Positions 34,801-39,494 of a stretch of 40,708 nucleotides of DNA are shown here, piece by piece. This DNA comes from a virus. Below the pieces are notes generated by a model, which saw only the letters and a list, made by a program, of their open reading frames with translations, ran no database searches and was not told where the DNA came from. Each line of letters opens with the position of its first letter. Position 1 is the first letter of the stretch. Location: positions 1 to 40,708 of the IMG/VR virus record IMGVR_UViG_3300048121_000337; one strand, given 5' to 3'. A program made the position numbers and the translations under genes.

Positions 34801-35254
34801 TGTCTATTGTAAGGACACCATCTACTATTTGCTGGACTTGTGAGGATAAAGAATTTAGCGTGGTGGCTGACGCAAAGCCCTCAGAGGCGATAGTTTCAGC
34901 AAAATTAGTGATATTTGCTGTAGAAAGCGTCAATGTTCCATCAACATTTGTATTAAACACAGATTCTAGCGTTTCTGTACGCGTTACAACGGACTCAAAT
35001 TCGGTTGTAAGGGTATTTACTATGTTTTGATAACTAGCTATAGCTGTAGTATTGCCATCTAAGCTTGTTGTGATGTCCAGAAGACTCTGATTTATGCCAT
35101 CACCGTTACCATTTACTGAAAAGTAATCAATAGCTAGGTCAACAATAGCCGCAATCGGTATATTTACCGTAGCCTTTTGATTTTCTACATCGGTTCCTAC
35201 CAATGTATCTGATAATGTTACATTACCTTTTGTATATCTATGTATTCTAGCCAT
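31835..35254 (-). CDS. Tail fibre with C-terminal S74 chaperone-protease
   Basis: A 1139-residue fibre. The N-terminal anchor (MARIHRYTKGNVTLSDTLVG, then TDVENQKATVN) parallels the next fibre gene. Residues about 60-400 are a Thr/Ser/Leu-rich coiled-coil stalk with at least three copies of a unit carrying GTFDADGNL or GTFDANGNL. The middle is beta-rich and Gly/Asn-rich. From about residue 1036 the sequence FSDKNLKDNI begins an intramolecular chaperone of peptidase S74 type: the Ser in SDKNLK is the expected self-cleavage nucleophile, followed by YGFIAQDMQEVLP and a C-terminal coiled coil. The domain trims itself off after the trimer folds. It overlaps the YadA-like fibre by 8 bases. Confidence 0.9.
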   Translation of the reverse strand: MARIHRYTKGNVTLSDTLVGTDVENQKATVNIPIAAIVDLAIDYFSVNGNGDGINQSLLDITTSLDGNTTAIASYQNIVNTLTTEFESVVTRTETLESVFNTNVDGTLTLSTANITNFAETIASEGFASATTLNSLSSQVQQIVDGVLTIDTYATIDQLANTTSTLTGSIATLEDTLTAGYQAYTNGILTTDAFASAVSGLVTEATDTFASSTEYTNLKANFGTFDADGNLLTLASSFANSVVSAYSDDTLATAQSVADLGAEFGTFDANGNLTGLSSALASEITTAVAGEGYATTTQVSNLESTLRQYVDGEIASSSTAGITGSQLTTVLADYAEATELTEFKAEVGTFDADGNLVSLSTALADKVTQTIATENYATSSDITTLESTVNGNTATLTETASTVADIEGNLESSYGLVLDTNGNIASMELLSNSATGSSISFNSDVFTINVNGTNVSPFVVTSSGIALNGAVTFSNASTGQGIDYVDLGNYLNTNNYATTSDLPDTSAFLDQAALASYLQDNGYVTGNTAGITEVQLLNILSGQNTTANTVINGSNITTGIIASGDFEMPLNSALSGFSNAGMGINLDNSSIHAEQFYINADGSANFGGTHSAGSIGSWTVDSSGALKDGSSEIVLDPSGNYTEVGTEKLVLSSENLPAISPSAAVSANFSFSPNTFASPFGTTSASNNFRLTSRSGGVTAQSGVKNVKYYFPDITGNLVGTNVQNNIAYDAYTGGTATYSIPYGEGPGNSNQQGDSFRIVIGMQEEFGKDYGWGSLSADSNSGPNRGDGDLGGGEENFETNDGSGSLDFSSIPNIADVAGFDYELKVKFTFTFIPDSGGFQQTSIVATEEKVLATGTITKNLNEATGAILAPAPGANDPNTKQFFGWFCDVPGTWSAGQIDGSFSPPSSRPNMGTASDPGEIKVTAQYFYEITDIYVWSANSTTTGYRLNEDQYPWAYMDVTGKNYLSSGEDLTNSFSNVLFTGASGKTNIGLNGIQVRGNKGFVALGDVVPGSANAVAQVWGNAQVFGTLTSNVTRTFSDKNLKDNITPISNALDTVSKLEPVSFNWKPDMRGIDLETRYGFIAQDMQEVLPTIVKEGEHLTLEHNNIISINTAAIKELVNEINELKEEIKTLKQNNG

Positions 35255-35256
35255 GT

Positions 35257-35499
35257 TTAGTTTGTGTTGTAGTTGTTACCACTTTCTTTTTTAGTTCCCT
35301 CGCCCTCGTTTCCTCTATTGGAGGCTATTGGTACGCACTTTTGTCTCTTGTGATCGTAGTCATAACCGTCAGGGCAAGGCTTTTTCCTGCGCTCTCGCTG
35401 GGAATGTGCTTTTTTCCTTCTCCGATCAGGTGTCATAGCGTATGCTTTGTCCCGTGCACGCTTAGCTCTTCTTGCTGCCGGAGATAGTTTTTGTGTCAT
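35257..35499 (-). CDS. First late gene: small basic protein
   Basis: An 80-residue protein, the first gene of the leftward operon. Residues 1-45 are strongly basic (MTQKLSPAARRAKRARDKAY and RRKKAHSQRERRKK), followed by a two-cysteine segment (PCPDGYDYDHKRQKC) and a disordered Gly/Glu/Asn end. It resembles short Arg/Lys-rich proteins often present in marine phages beside structural genes. Possible roles are binding DNA or RNA, or acting as a late regulator; none is proven. It ends two bases before the S74 fibre gene begins. Its leader region up to the divergent control region probably contains the late promoter. Confidence 0.68.
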   Translation of the reverse strand: MTQKLSPAARRAKRARDKAYAMTPDRRRKKAHSQRERRKKPCPDGYDYDHKRQKCVPIASNRGNEGEGTKKESGNNYNTN

Positions 35500-35552
35500 A
35501 CTGTGTATGATTACGCTGTTTTCGGAGTACTTAATGCGACAGTTGCCTACTA

Positions 35553-35600
35553 CTATTATATATAACTACCTAGTGTCACATTATATTTAAAAAATAGTTA
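35553..35600. promoter_or_regulatory. Shared AT-rich element, copy 1 (late promoter candidate)
   Basis: On the minus strand this reads AATGTGACACTAGG, then a short spacer, then TATATATAATA. The same arrangement (GTGTGACAATAGGG then TATATATAATA) occurs at 36889-36940. Here it lies about 55-100 bases upstream of the first late gene and points towards it, so a promoter or regulator-binding site for late transcription is a reasonable reading. The orientation of action is not settled, because copy 2 lies inside the early arm. Confidence 0.45.
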
Positions 35601-35690
35601 GATATAGGGAAGTAATGGGTTGCTACTATATATACACGTTACACCGGCATAAGTAAAACCCGTTTCTTTTTGCCAGCCCCCGTATCGTTT

Positions 35691-35797
35691 CCAGGATTCA
35701 GGATCACGTTCCCAGGATCAGCTGCCAGGTCCCAGCAGGCACAGCTCGCAGGATCTCGGCCAGGATTTACGCTTTCCCAGGATCAGGATACAGGATC
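35691..35797. repeat. Cluster of CAGGAT short repeats
   Basis: Within 107 bases the hexamer CAGGAT occurs eight times, mostly as CCAGGATC or CAGGATC, plus one variant (CCAGGTC). All copies face the same way. Spacing is irregular (roughly 8 to 35 bases), and the segment is clearly richer in G+C than the surrounding sequence. Repeats of this kind can be iterons of an origin, terminase recognition sites or regulator-binding sites. They are not a CRISPR array: units are too short and unevenly spaced. Confidence 0.85.
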
Positions 35798-35808
35798 CAT
35801 GTATAGCA

Positions 35809-35850
35809 TTTACATACCTAGTACGAATAGTATACGATAATATATATGAA
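35809..35850 (+). promoter_or_regulatory. Early promoter element, copy 1
   Basis: First of eight 42-base elements. Invariant parts are TACA at element positions 3-6, ACGA at 15-18 and CGATAATATA at 27-36. It precedes the 51-residue early gene by 15 bases. Confidence 0.8.
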
Positions 35851-35865
35851 TAAAGAAACAAAGAT

Positions 35866-36021
35866 ATGTTAGTAAGAATAGATACAAAGAACTGGTTAGG
35901 CAATTACAACAGCACGGTTAAACACTTCACTGGGCAGCAGCATCTGGATAACTACCTGAGCAAATGCTACAGCAACGAGATCTCTAGCAAGGTTATCGGG
36001 ATCTCAATCCTACAAAGCTAA
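35866..36021 (+). CDS. Early gene: 51-residue protein
   Basis: The first rightward gene, encoding a protein that begins MLVRIDTKNWLGNYNSTVKH and ends KVIGISILQS. It is small, mixed alpha/beta, with one cysteine and no membrane segment. It begins 15 bases after early promoter element 1, and its stop codon lies inside element 2. The motif GNYNSTVKHF with a later HLDNYL matches my memory of small early proteins in Bacteroidetes phages. Early location suggests a role in takeover of the host, but nothing in the sequence fixes it. Confidence 0.75.
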   Translation: MLVRIDTKNWLGNYNSTVKHFTGQQHLDNYLSKCYSNEISSKVIGISILQS

Positions 36022-36050
36022 CACGAAACGTAAACGATAATATAAATGTA
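36009..36050 (+). promoter_or_regulatory. Early promoter element, copy 2
   Basis: Same 42-base layout; the first bases are CCTACA rather than TTTACA. The stop codon of the upstream 51-residue gene (TAA, 36019-36021) falls inside the element. It lies 11 bases before the 46-residue gene. Confidence 0.8.
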
Positions 36051-36061
36051 AAACAAATAAT

Positions 36062-36202
36062 ATGAAATCAATTACTTTAACACAATCTGACTACACTAAT
36101 ATTACTAAAGCTTTCTTCTACTATCTTGAAAATGAAAAAGCACTTAACTTAACTCAAACTGAAATTGATTCTATACTTGAAACTAATAACAAAATACAAT
36201 AA
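36062..36202 (+). CDS. Early gene: 46-residue helical protein
   Basis: A short gene from ATG 36062 to TAA 36202, encoding MKSITLTQSDYTNITKAFFY followed by YLENEKALNLTQTEIDSILE and a short end. It looks like two helices joined by a turn, with no cysteines. It has its own promoter element directly upstream, which supports it being real in spite of its length. Function unknown. Confidence 0.68.
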   Translation: MKSITLTQSDYTNITKAFFYYLENEKALNLTQTEIDSILETNNKIQ

Positions 36203-36217
36203 CTAACAAAACATACT

Positions 36218-36352
36218 ATGAAACGTAAATTCACACACAAAGTACTAATAGTTGTAACGTACACAGTAATAACTGGACTAACAACTCTGGCCGTAACCGG
36301 GATCCTGTTCTCGATCTTCCAACTGATAACTGATCCTTCATTCAGAGTCTAA
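36218..36352 (+). CDS. Early gene: 44-residue single-pass membrane protein
   Basis: A gene from ATG 36218 to TAA 36352. The basic start MKRKFTHK is followed by one long hydrophobic segment (about residues 9-37, VLIVVTYTVITGLTTLAVTG then ILFSIFQL) and a short tail TDPSFRV. By the positive-inside rule the N-terminus would be cytoplasmic. It follows the 46-residue gene by 15 bases with no promoter element between, so the two probably share a transcript. Small early membrane proteins can block superinfection or alter the host envelope; that is inference. Confidence 0.7.
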   Translation: MKRKFTHKVLIVVTYTVITGLTTLAVTGILFSIFQLITDPSFRV

Positions 36353-36357
36353 TAAAA

Positions 36358-36399
36358 AATACAAACTGAATACGAACGGTATTCGATAATATAAATGTA
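36358..36399 (+). promoter_or_regulatory. Early promoter element, copy 3
   Basis: Same 42-base layout, starting AATACA, with ACGA and CGATAATATA in register. It lies between the membrane protein and the 104-residue gene, 26 bases before the latter. Confidence 0.8.
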
Positions 36400-36425
36400 A
36401 ATAAATAATAATTAAAATAATAAAT

Positions 36426-36740
36426 ATGTCAAATTCTAAATTAAACGAAGTAATTTCAAAACTATCTAAAGAAGAACTAAATGAAATCTTCCCACCAATC
36501 GAACGTAAAAACTTCGTAGTCCGTAAATCTTGGTATGGACGTAATCAAATCATTACCTTTGTAAATAACAAAAATCAAAAGATTACATACAACCACGATG
36601 AGGTTCTTAAAGTAATGTTACCTAAACTAAACATTATGCCTTGTTGGATTAAAAGAGGTTATTGGTCTCAATCTACCGATATGCCTTCGAATGTTCGAAC
36701 TAATGTAATCGAAAGAATTGAACTAGATGAAGTAAAGTAA
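36426..36740 (+). CDS. Early gene: 104-residue protein
   Basis: Begins MSNSKLNEVISKLSKEELNE. A helical start (residues 3-20) is followed by a basic, aromatic beta-rich body (RKSWYGRNQIITFVNNKNQK, residues 33-52) and a Cys/Trp-bearing stretch (MPCWIKRGYWSQ). It carries its own promoter element. The last codons and the stop form one arm of an 11-bp hairpin (36718-36750), so the mRNA end is structured. The mix of basic and aromatic residues would suit nucleic acid binding, but no known domain is recognised. Confidence 0.72.
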   Translation: MSNSKLNEVISKLSKEELNEIFPPIERKNFVVRKSWYGRNQIITFVNNKNQKITYNHDEVLKVMLPKLNIMPCWIKRGYWSQSTDMPSNVRTNVIERIELDEVK

Positions 36741-36750
36741 TCTAGTTCAA
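36718..36750 (+). terminator. 11-bp perfect hairpin at the 3' end of an early gene
   Basis: TTGAACTAGAT (36718-36728) and ATCTAGTTCAA (36740-36750) are exact inverted repeats separated by 11 bases. The stop codon of the 104-residue gene is in the loop and second arm. No U-run follows, so it may stabilise the mRNA end or be a processing or weak termination signal rather than a full intrinsic terminator. Confidence 0.7.
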
Positions 36751-36774
36751 ACCCTAACGGGACTGGCGCGTTGA

Positions 36775-36832
36775 GATGTGTGCATCACCAGTATAAATAA
36801 CGTTGAACAGATCGCAGGTATGCATCGTAACT
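36775..36832 (+). repeat. Tandem ~58-base unit, copy A
   Basis: Begins GATGTGTGCATCACC and ends near GGTATGCATCGTAACT. It aligns along its full length with the next unit, with shared blocks GATGTGT, CAACC/CACCA-type, GATCG and GGTATGC. It can form a small stem (GATG, loop TGTG, CATC). Confidence 0.65.
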
Positions 36833-36890
36833 GATGTGTATAGCAACCACCTATAACTTATTCAATCGATCGGTATGCGACGATAGCTTC
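36833..36890 (+). repeat. Tandem ~58-base unit, copy B
   Basis: Begins GATGTGTATAGCAACC and continues to CGGTATGCGACGATAGCTT. It follows copy A directly, in the same orientation and of nearly the same length. Sequence has diverged but the order of shared blocks is kept, as expected of a duplicated structured RNA or protein-binding unit. Confidence 0.65.
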
Positions 36891-36940
36891 TTATTATATA
36901 TACTTAACACCCTATTGTCACACTATTTGGGTAAATAATT
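36889..36940. promoter_or_regulatory. Shared AT-rich element, copy 2
   Basis: Plus strand reads TTATTATATATAC, a short spacer, CCTATTGTCACAC and a T/A-rich end. It matches the element at 35553-35600 (TATTATATATA, CCTAGTGTCACAT). Being in the early arm, it would fire leftwards against the 104-residue gene if it is a minus-strand promoter, or rightwards if read on the plus strand. It may equally be a binding site for one regulator. Confidence 0.5.
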
Positions 36941-37010
36941 TTCTAGGTACTTAGAGGTAGAGTGTAATACCACATAAACTATTTTAACTAACAAACAAAG
37001 TGTATACTTT

Positions 37011-37052
37011 TTTACAAACTAAATACGAAGTATATTCGATAATATATATGAA
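37011..37052 (+). promoter_or_regulatory. Early promoter element, copy 4
   Basis: Full match to the 42-base layout with TTTACAAACT at the front and CGATAATATA at positions 27-36. It drives the cluster of three small genes starting at 37070, 17 bases downstream. Confidence 0.82.
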
Positions 37053-37069
37053 TAAAAAATATAACTACT

Positions 37070-37204
37070 ATGCAATTTATACTTACTTGTGAAAACGGAA
37101 AACAAATAGATATGTCTACCGATGTTTTACAGCAAATGGAGGGTCTTATAGAAAGACAAGAAATACTAGAAAGAATTAACTACTATAAAACCACTAACAA
37201 ATGA
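37070..37204 (+). CDS. Early gene: 44-residue protein
   Basis: From ATG 37070 to TGA 37204, encoding MQFILTCENGKQIDMSTDVL followed by a charged helix (QQMEGLIERQEILERINYYK). A beta-hairpin plus helix is likely. Its stop overlaps the next start in an ATGA junction, which supports both genes being translated. It has an early promoter element upstream. Function unknown. Confidence 0.7.
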   Translation: MQFILTCENGKQIDMSTDVLQQMEGLIERQEILERINYYKTTNK

Positions 37205-37335
37205 GAAATATTAAACTCACTGAAAACGATTGTACCTTTGTACACTATGTATTAAGAATGTACGCTAATCAAACTGAAGGTTTAGATAGCGAAGACAAAT
37301 CAGAAATCTACGAAGTAGCGGCTAAATTTAAATAA
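37201..37335 (+). CDS. Early gene: 44-residue protein (coupled)
   Basis: Starts within the stop of the previous gene (ATGA), encoding MRNIKLTENDCTFVHYVLRM and a negatively charged end (TEGLDSEDKSEIYEVAAKFK). Mainly helical. There is no promoter element in front, so it depends on the upstream transcript. No family recognised; coupling and lack of any competing frame support it. Confidence 0.68.
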   Translation: MRNIKLTENDCTFVHYVLRMYANQTEGLDSEDKSEIYEVAAKFK

Positions 37336-37336
37336 T

Positions 37337-37507
37337 ATGGAATTTCACTGGAATGACGATACTATAGAGTACTTCAAGGAATTATACTCTAAAGACGAAA
37401 GTAACTACCGAGAACTATGGAACTTCGTTAAATACGAATGTGACCTAGAAGATGGCGAAACATATGAAATGTTGGCGAACGATTTAATAAACAAAATACA
37501 AAACTAA
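37337..37507 (+). CDS. Early gene: 56-residue acidic protein
   Basis: From ATG 37337 (one base after the preceding stop) to TAA 37507. The product is acidic and helical (MEFHWNDDTIEYFKELYSKD, then ESNYRELWNFVKYECDLEDG). Its stop codon lies inside early promoter element 5. Small acidic early proteins may mimic DNA or bind host enzymes, but no such activity can be read from the sequence. Confidence 0.7.
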   Translation: MEFHWNDDTIEYFKELYSKDESNYRELWNFVKYECDLEDGETYEMLANDLINKIQN

Positions 37508-37536
37508 TACGATTACCTAACGATAATATATAAGTA
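37495..37536 (+). promoter_or_regulatory. Early promoter element, copy 5, directly abutting a start codon
   Basis: Same layout, starting AATACA. The CGATAATATA box ends at 37530 and the next gene's ATG is at 37536, so the last base of the element is the A of the start codon. The mRNA is probably leaderless or nearly so. The stop codon of the upstream gene (37505-37507) is inside the element. Confidence 0.8.
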
Positions 37537-37823
37537 TGAAACTAATAGAAATAAATAATAACGGAACTACCACGTTCCTGCTAAACGACGGACGTAAAAT
37601 AAAATCCTATCAATCAGGTTATATAAGAATTGATAGCAACCGACTCGACAGGTTATACCAAATAAACAAAATGGTAAAAATTAAAGACGAGTATTGGACG
37701 GGTGTATACCACGGTAGGGGCTACTTAGATACCACTATTTACAACTACAAACGAGTACTAATACCTAACGAACTCGATCGACTTGAATATATTATTAACT
37801 GGGTAAAACGAAATGTACAATGA
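37536..37823 (+). CDS. Early gene: 95-residue protein
   Basis: Begins MKLIEINNNGTTTFLLNDGR, then KIKSYQSGYIRIDSNRLDRL. Repeated beta-strand-like segments with many Asn, Tyr, Lys and Arg suggest a small basic beta-rich domain, followed by a helical end (IPNELDRLEYIINWVKRNVQ). The promoter box lies only five bases upstream, so the transcript can have hardly any leader. Its stop overlaps the next start (ATGATGA). Function unknown. Confidence 0.75.
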   Translation: MKLIEINNNGTTTFLLNDGRKIKSYQSGYIRIDSNRLDRLYQINKMVKIKDEYWTGVYHGRGYLDTTIYNYKRVLIPNELDRLEYIINWVKRNVQ

Positions 37824-38071
37824 TGACAATGAAAGAAGCGTGTGAGTACGTTAAAAACTCAAGACTCGAAAGAAATCGCAAACACCGACTTGAAGTAACA
37901 AAAGGTGACTATTGTAGTGGTTTAACAACCAAAGAGTATAACCGTTGGCACGTTAAAGGTAAAGGTGCTGGTAATAAAGGTAGAACTCATTCACATACTA
38001 AACTGTGGAATCAGTATGTTCATTCAAATAAAATACACACTATGTACCACGATGGCACTTTTACAAACTAA
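37820..38071 (+). CDS. Early gene: 83-residue basic protein
   Basis: Starts MMTMKEACEYVKNSRLERNR, overlapping the preceding stop by four bases. The body is basic and rich in His, Lys and Gly (KGDYCSGLTTKEYNRWHVKG, KGAGNKGRTHSHTKLWNQYV). Such composition suits nucleic acid binding; the Cys and His residues do not make a clear zinc motif. The stop codon sits inside early promoter element 6. Either ATG (37820 or 37823) could be used. No family is recognised. Confidence 0.72.
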   Translation: MMTMKEACEYVKNSRLERNRKHRLEVTKGDYCSGLTTKEYNRWHVKGKGAGNKGRTHSHTKLWNQYVHSNKIHTMYHDGTFTN

Positions 38072-38101
38072 ACACGAACACAAATCGATAATATAATTGA
38101 A
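38060..38101 (+). promoter_or_regulatory. Early promoter element, copy 6
   Basis: TTTACAAACT front, CACGA in the middle and CGATAATATA in register. Contains the TAA stop (38069-38071) of the 83-residue gene. Lies 20 bases before the 68-residue gene. Confidence 0.82.
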
Positions 38102-38121
38102 TAAAAACTAAATAATTTACT

Positions 38122-38328
38122 ATGCAAAATACAATTAAATTTACCACAAACAAAAAAATTAAACTCAACGGAGTTACTTACAAACCTTACACTGTCGGCA
38201 ATTTGCCTCCTTCATTCGGCTTCAAATACGATGAAGACAAAGACAAAGACGGTACTTACCAATGGTTTAACTACAAAGGTCTAACATACCTTGAAGAAAA
38301 GAAAGGATTTTGGGATGCTTTTGCATAG
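38122..38328 (+). CDS. Early gene: 68-residue protein
   Basis: Encodes MQNTIKFTTNKKIKLNGVTY, then KPYTVGNLPPSFGFKYDEDK and a C-terminal YLEEKKGFWDAFA. Mostly short beta-strands with an acidic Asp/Lys loop. It heads a run of overlapping genes under promoter element 6. The 3' end overlaps the next gene by 14 bases. Function unknown. Confidence 0.7.
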   Translation: MQNTIKFTTNKKIKLNGVTYKPYTVGNLPPSFGFKYDEDKDKDGTYQWFNYKGLTYLEEKKGFWDAFA

Positions 38329-38581
38329 GGGCATCCAGTACCACTACAAAGAGTGGACGACTTGGAACGGCAAGCAAGCTAGCGGTTATGGTTGCGAACA
38401 CTTTAACTTCGCGCCTTATCACGTTAGCTATCTGCCCGCCCAAACGGAAAACGAAATGAAAGCTCGTATTGACGACCTAATCGACAATCACGACAAATAT
38501 GTAGAACAGCGTAGACTGCGCGATGCCGGATGTGCAGAGTATTACGCAAGTAAAAAACCCGGCGATTATACAGGAGACTAA
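38315..38581 (+). CDS. Early gene: 88-residue protein
   Basis: I take the ATG at 38315 (protein starts MLLHRGIQYHYKEWTTWNGK) because it overlaps the previous gene least; an ATG at 38291 would add eight residues inside that gene. The body has aromatic and His residues (YGCEHFNFAPYHVSYLPAQT), then a charged helical part (ENEMKARIDDLIDNHDKYVE) and an end GDYTGD. Two cysteines do not form a motif. Codon choice seems slightly richer in G and C than its neighbours. Function unknown. Confidence 0.68.
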   Translation: MLLHRGIQYHYKEWTTWNGKQASGYGCEHFNFAPYHVSYLPAQTENEMKARIDDLIDNHDKYVEQRRLRDAGCAEYYASKKPGDYTGD

Positions 38582-38583
38582 TT

Positions 38584-38847
38584 ATGAGTGATACAATAAC
38601 TAAATGGCACGAAATGGAAGAAGAAAAAAAACTTGCTAAAAATGCCGAACAATATAACAAAGAGTTAAACGAAAGTCAACCTAAAGACTATATTTGGGTG
38701 CTAGACTTTAACGATAGCAAAGTATATTCGTACAAAGTGCCAAGCGGCGTAAACGACCTTGAGTCCTTTATAATTGGCGCGGGTCATAAACTATCGAATG
38801 TAGAGTGGATGAATACTAACGAATGCAGTGTAGAATATGGCAACTAA
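38584..38847 (+). CDS. Early gene: 87-residue protein
   Basis: Begins MSDTITKWHEMEEEKKLAKN with a strongly charged helix to about residue 35, then a beta-rich domain (DYIWVLDFNDSKVYSYKVPS, and VNDLESFIIGAGHKLSNVEW). It starts two bases after the preceding stop and overlaps the next gene by 11 bases. The helix-plus-small-domain layout could serve protein binding; nothing more can be said. Confidence 0.72.
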   Translation: MSDTITKWHEMEEEKKLAKNAEQYNKELNESQPKDYIWVLDFNDSKVYSYKVPSGVNDLESFIIGAGHKLSNVEWMNTNECSVEYGN

Positions 38848-38953
38848 TAAAGAATTATACGAAGCGTTTATATACAATTTAAACTGCTATGACTCTAAAA
38901 TAATCGACAAAAACGATTTTATTAACGCAATGGAAGAATATATCTATGAGTAA
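38837..38953 (+). CDS. Early gene: 38-residue protein
   Basis: A very short gene from ATG 38837 to TAA 38953, encoding MATNKELYEAFIYNLNCYDS followed by KIIDKNDFINAMEEYIYE. Helical and acidic. It fills the space between two accepted genes and overlaps both (11 bases upstream, 8 downstream), so its reading is supported mainly by the coupled arrangement. Its end, GAA-TAT... with TATGAGTAA, gives the start of the next gene. Confidence 0.6.
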   Translation: MATNKELYEAFIYNLNCYDSKIIDKNDFINAMEEYIYE

Positions 38954-39143
38954 AATGAAAGAACTTGACGAAATCGCACAAGGTGTCGCTGACGTCACAA
39001 TGGAACTAATGTATGATAGTGTCGATTGGCAACTATCGGATTTTGAACAAGACGGTGATGACTTTAATGCTATACACAGCCACGTCATGCACCTCGCAAT
39101 AGCTAAAATGTATGAAGAAACAAAGAAAACAACGAAAGTTTAG
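38946..39143 (+). CDS. Early gene: 65-residue acidic protein
   Basis: Encodes MSKMKELDEIAQGVADVTME, then LMYDSVDWQLSDFEQDGDDF and a helix (NAIHSHVMHLAIAKMYEETK). It is acidic and helical overall. The start lies in a TATGAGTAA junction that is both the last codons of the previous gene and the first of this one. It overlaps the next gene by 32 bases. Function unknown. Confidence 0.7.
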   Translation: MSKMKELDEIAQGVADVTMELMYDSVDWQLSDFEQDGDDFNAIHSHVMHLAIAKMYEETKKTTKV

Positions 39144-39243
39144 CCACAAACCACTCACAAGAGTGCAAATAGAGGCGATCGAGCGTCAGTATTGGGAGAG
39201 ATACAACGCCGGTATACCTCAGTGGCAGGCGGATATGTATTAA
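39112..39243 (+). CDS. Early gene: 43-residue basic protein
   Basis: From ATG 39112 to TAA 39243, in a different frame from the overlapping upstream gene. The product starts MKKQRKQRKFSHKPLTRVQI and continues EAIERQYWERYNAGIPQWQA, ending DMY. A highly basic N-terminus and an amphipathic helix with Trp residues suggest nucleic acid or membrane contact. The overlap of 32 bases is large for this region, which lowers certainty, but the frame runs exactly to the next promoter element. Confidence 0.58.
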   Translation: MKKQRKQRKFSHKPLTRVQIEAIERQYWERYNAGIPQWQADMY

Positions 39244-39244
39244 A

Positions 39245-39286
39245 TTTACAAATGTAATACGAACGCAAATCGATAATATAAATGTA
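39245..39286 (+). promoter_or_regulatory. Early promoter element, copy 7
   Basis: TTTACAAATG front, TACGAAC middle, CGATAATATA in register, ending AATGTA. It begins one base after the stop of the 43-residue gene and lies 19 bases before the zinc-ribbon gene. Confidence 0.82.
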
Positions 39287-39305
39287 ACAAATAAAAAATT
39301 AAACT

Positions 39306-39494
39306 ATGTATTGTAGATGTGGAAATAAAGTACACCCCGTCCGTTTAGATTTAGGATATAACACGTGTGTGAAGTGCTCAACAACTAAAACATACTCGTA
39401 TGTCCCAATCATTGAGCATAAAACGGGCAATACAATACAAATTGTCAGTCAAGAGGTAAGTGCATCGGTGCATCGCTCTTGGCGACGTAAGTAG
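39306..39494 (+). CDS. Early gene: small zinc-ribbon protein
   Basis: A 62-residue protein starting MYCRCGNKVHPVRLDLGYNT, with cysteines at 3, 5, 21 and 24 (CRCGN and CVKCST), the spacing of a compact zinc ribbon. The rest (SYVPIIEHKTGNTIQIVSQE) is beta-rich, and the end is basic (HRSWRRK). I recall closely similar small proteins in many aquatic phages, where they are thought to bind nucleic acid or touch RNA polymerase. An early promoter element lies upstream and a structured non-coding stretch follows. Zinc binding is predicted from the Cys pattern only. Confidence 0.78.
   Translation: MYCRCGNKVHPVRLDLGYNTCVKCSTTKTYSYVPIIEHKTGNTIQIVSQEVSASVHRSWRRK

Larger units (their letters stand above)
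35500..35865. promoter_or_regulatory. Divergent intergenic control region
   Basis: 366 bases without a credible gene between leftward late and rightward early operons. From left to right it holds: an AT-rich part with a minus-strand promoter candidate, an element at 35553-35600 shared with 36889-36940, a purine-rich segment, a GC-rich cluster of CAGGAT repeats (35691-35797), and the first copy of the early promoter element (35809-35850). A strand-switch site with short repeats is where phages often place replication origins or packaging start points; that is inference. Confidence 0.7.
36741..37069. other. Non-coding block in the early arm
   Basis: About 330 bases without a gene. It contains the second arm of the 11-bp hairpin, a possible small hairpin (ACTGG pairing with CCAGT around GATG-CATC), two tandem ~58-base units (36775-36832 and 36833-36890), the second copy of the shared AT-rich element (36889-36940), and early promoter element 4. 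I see no open frame with a credible start. Confidence 0.65.

Noticed and set aside
35691-35797. CRISPR array
   Set aside because: Repeat units are only 6-8 bases and irregularly spaced, with no spacers of constant length and no cas genes nearby.
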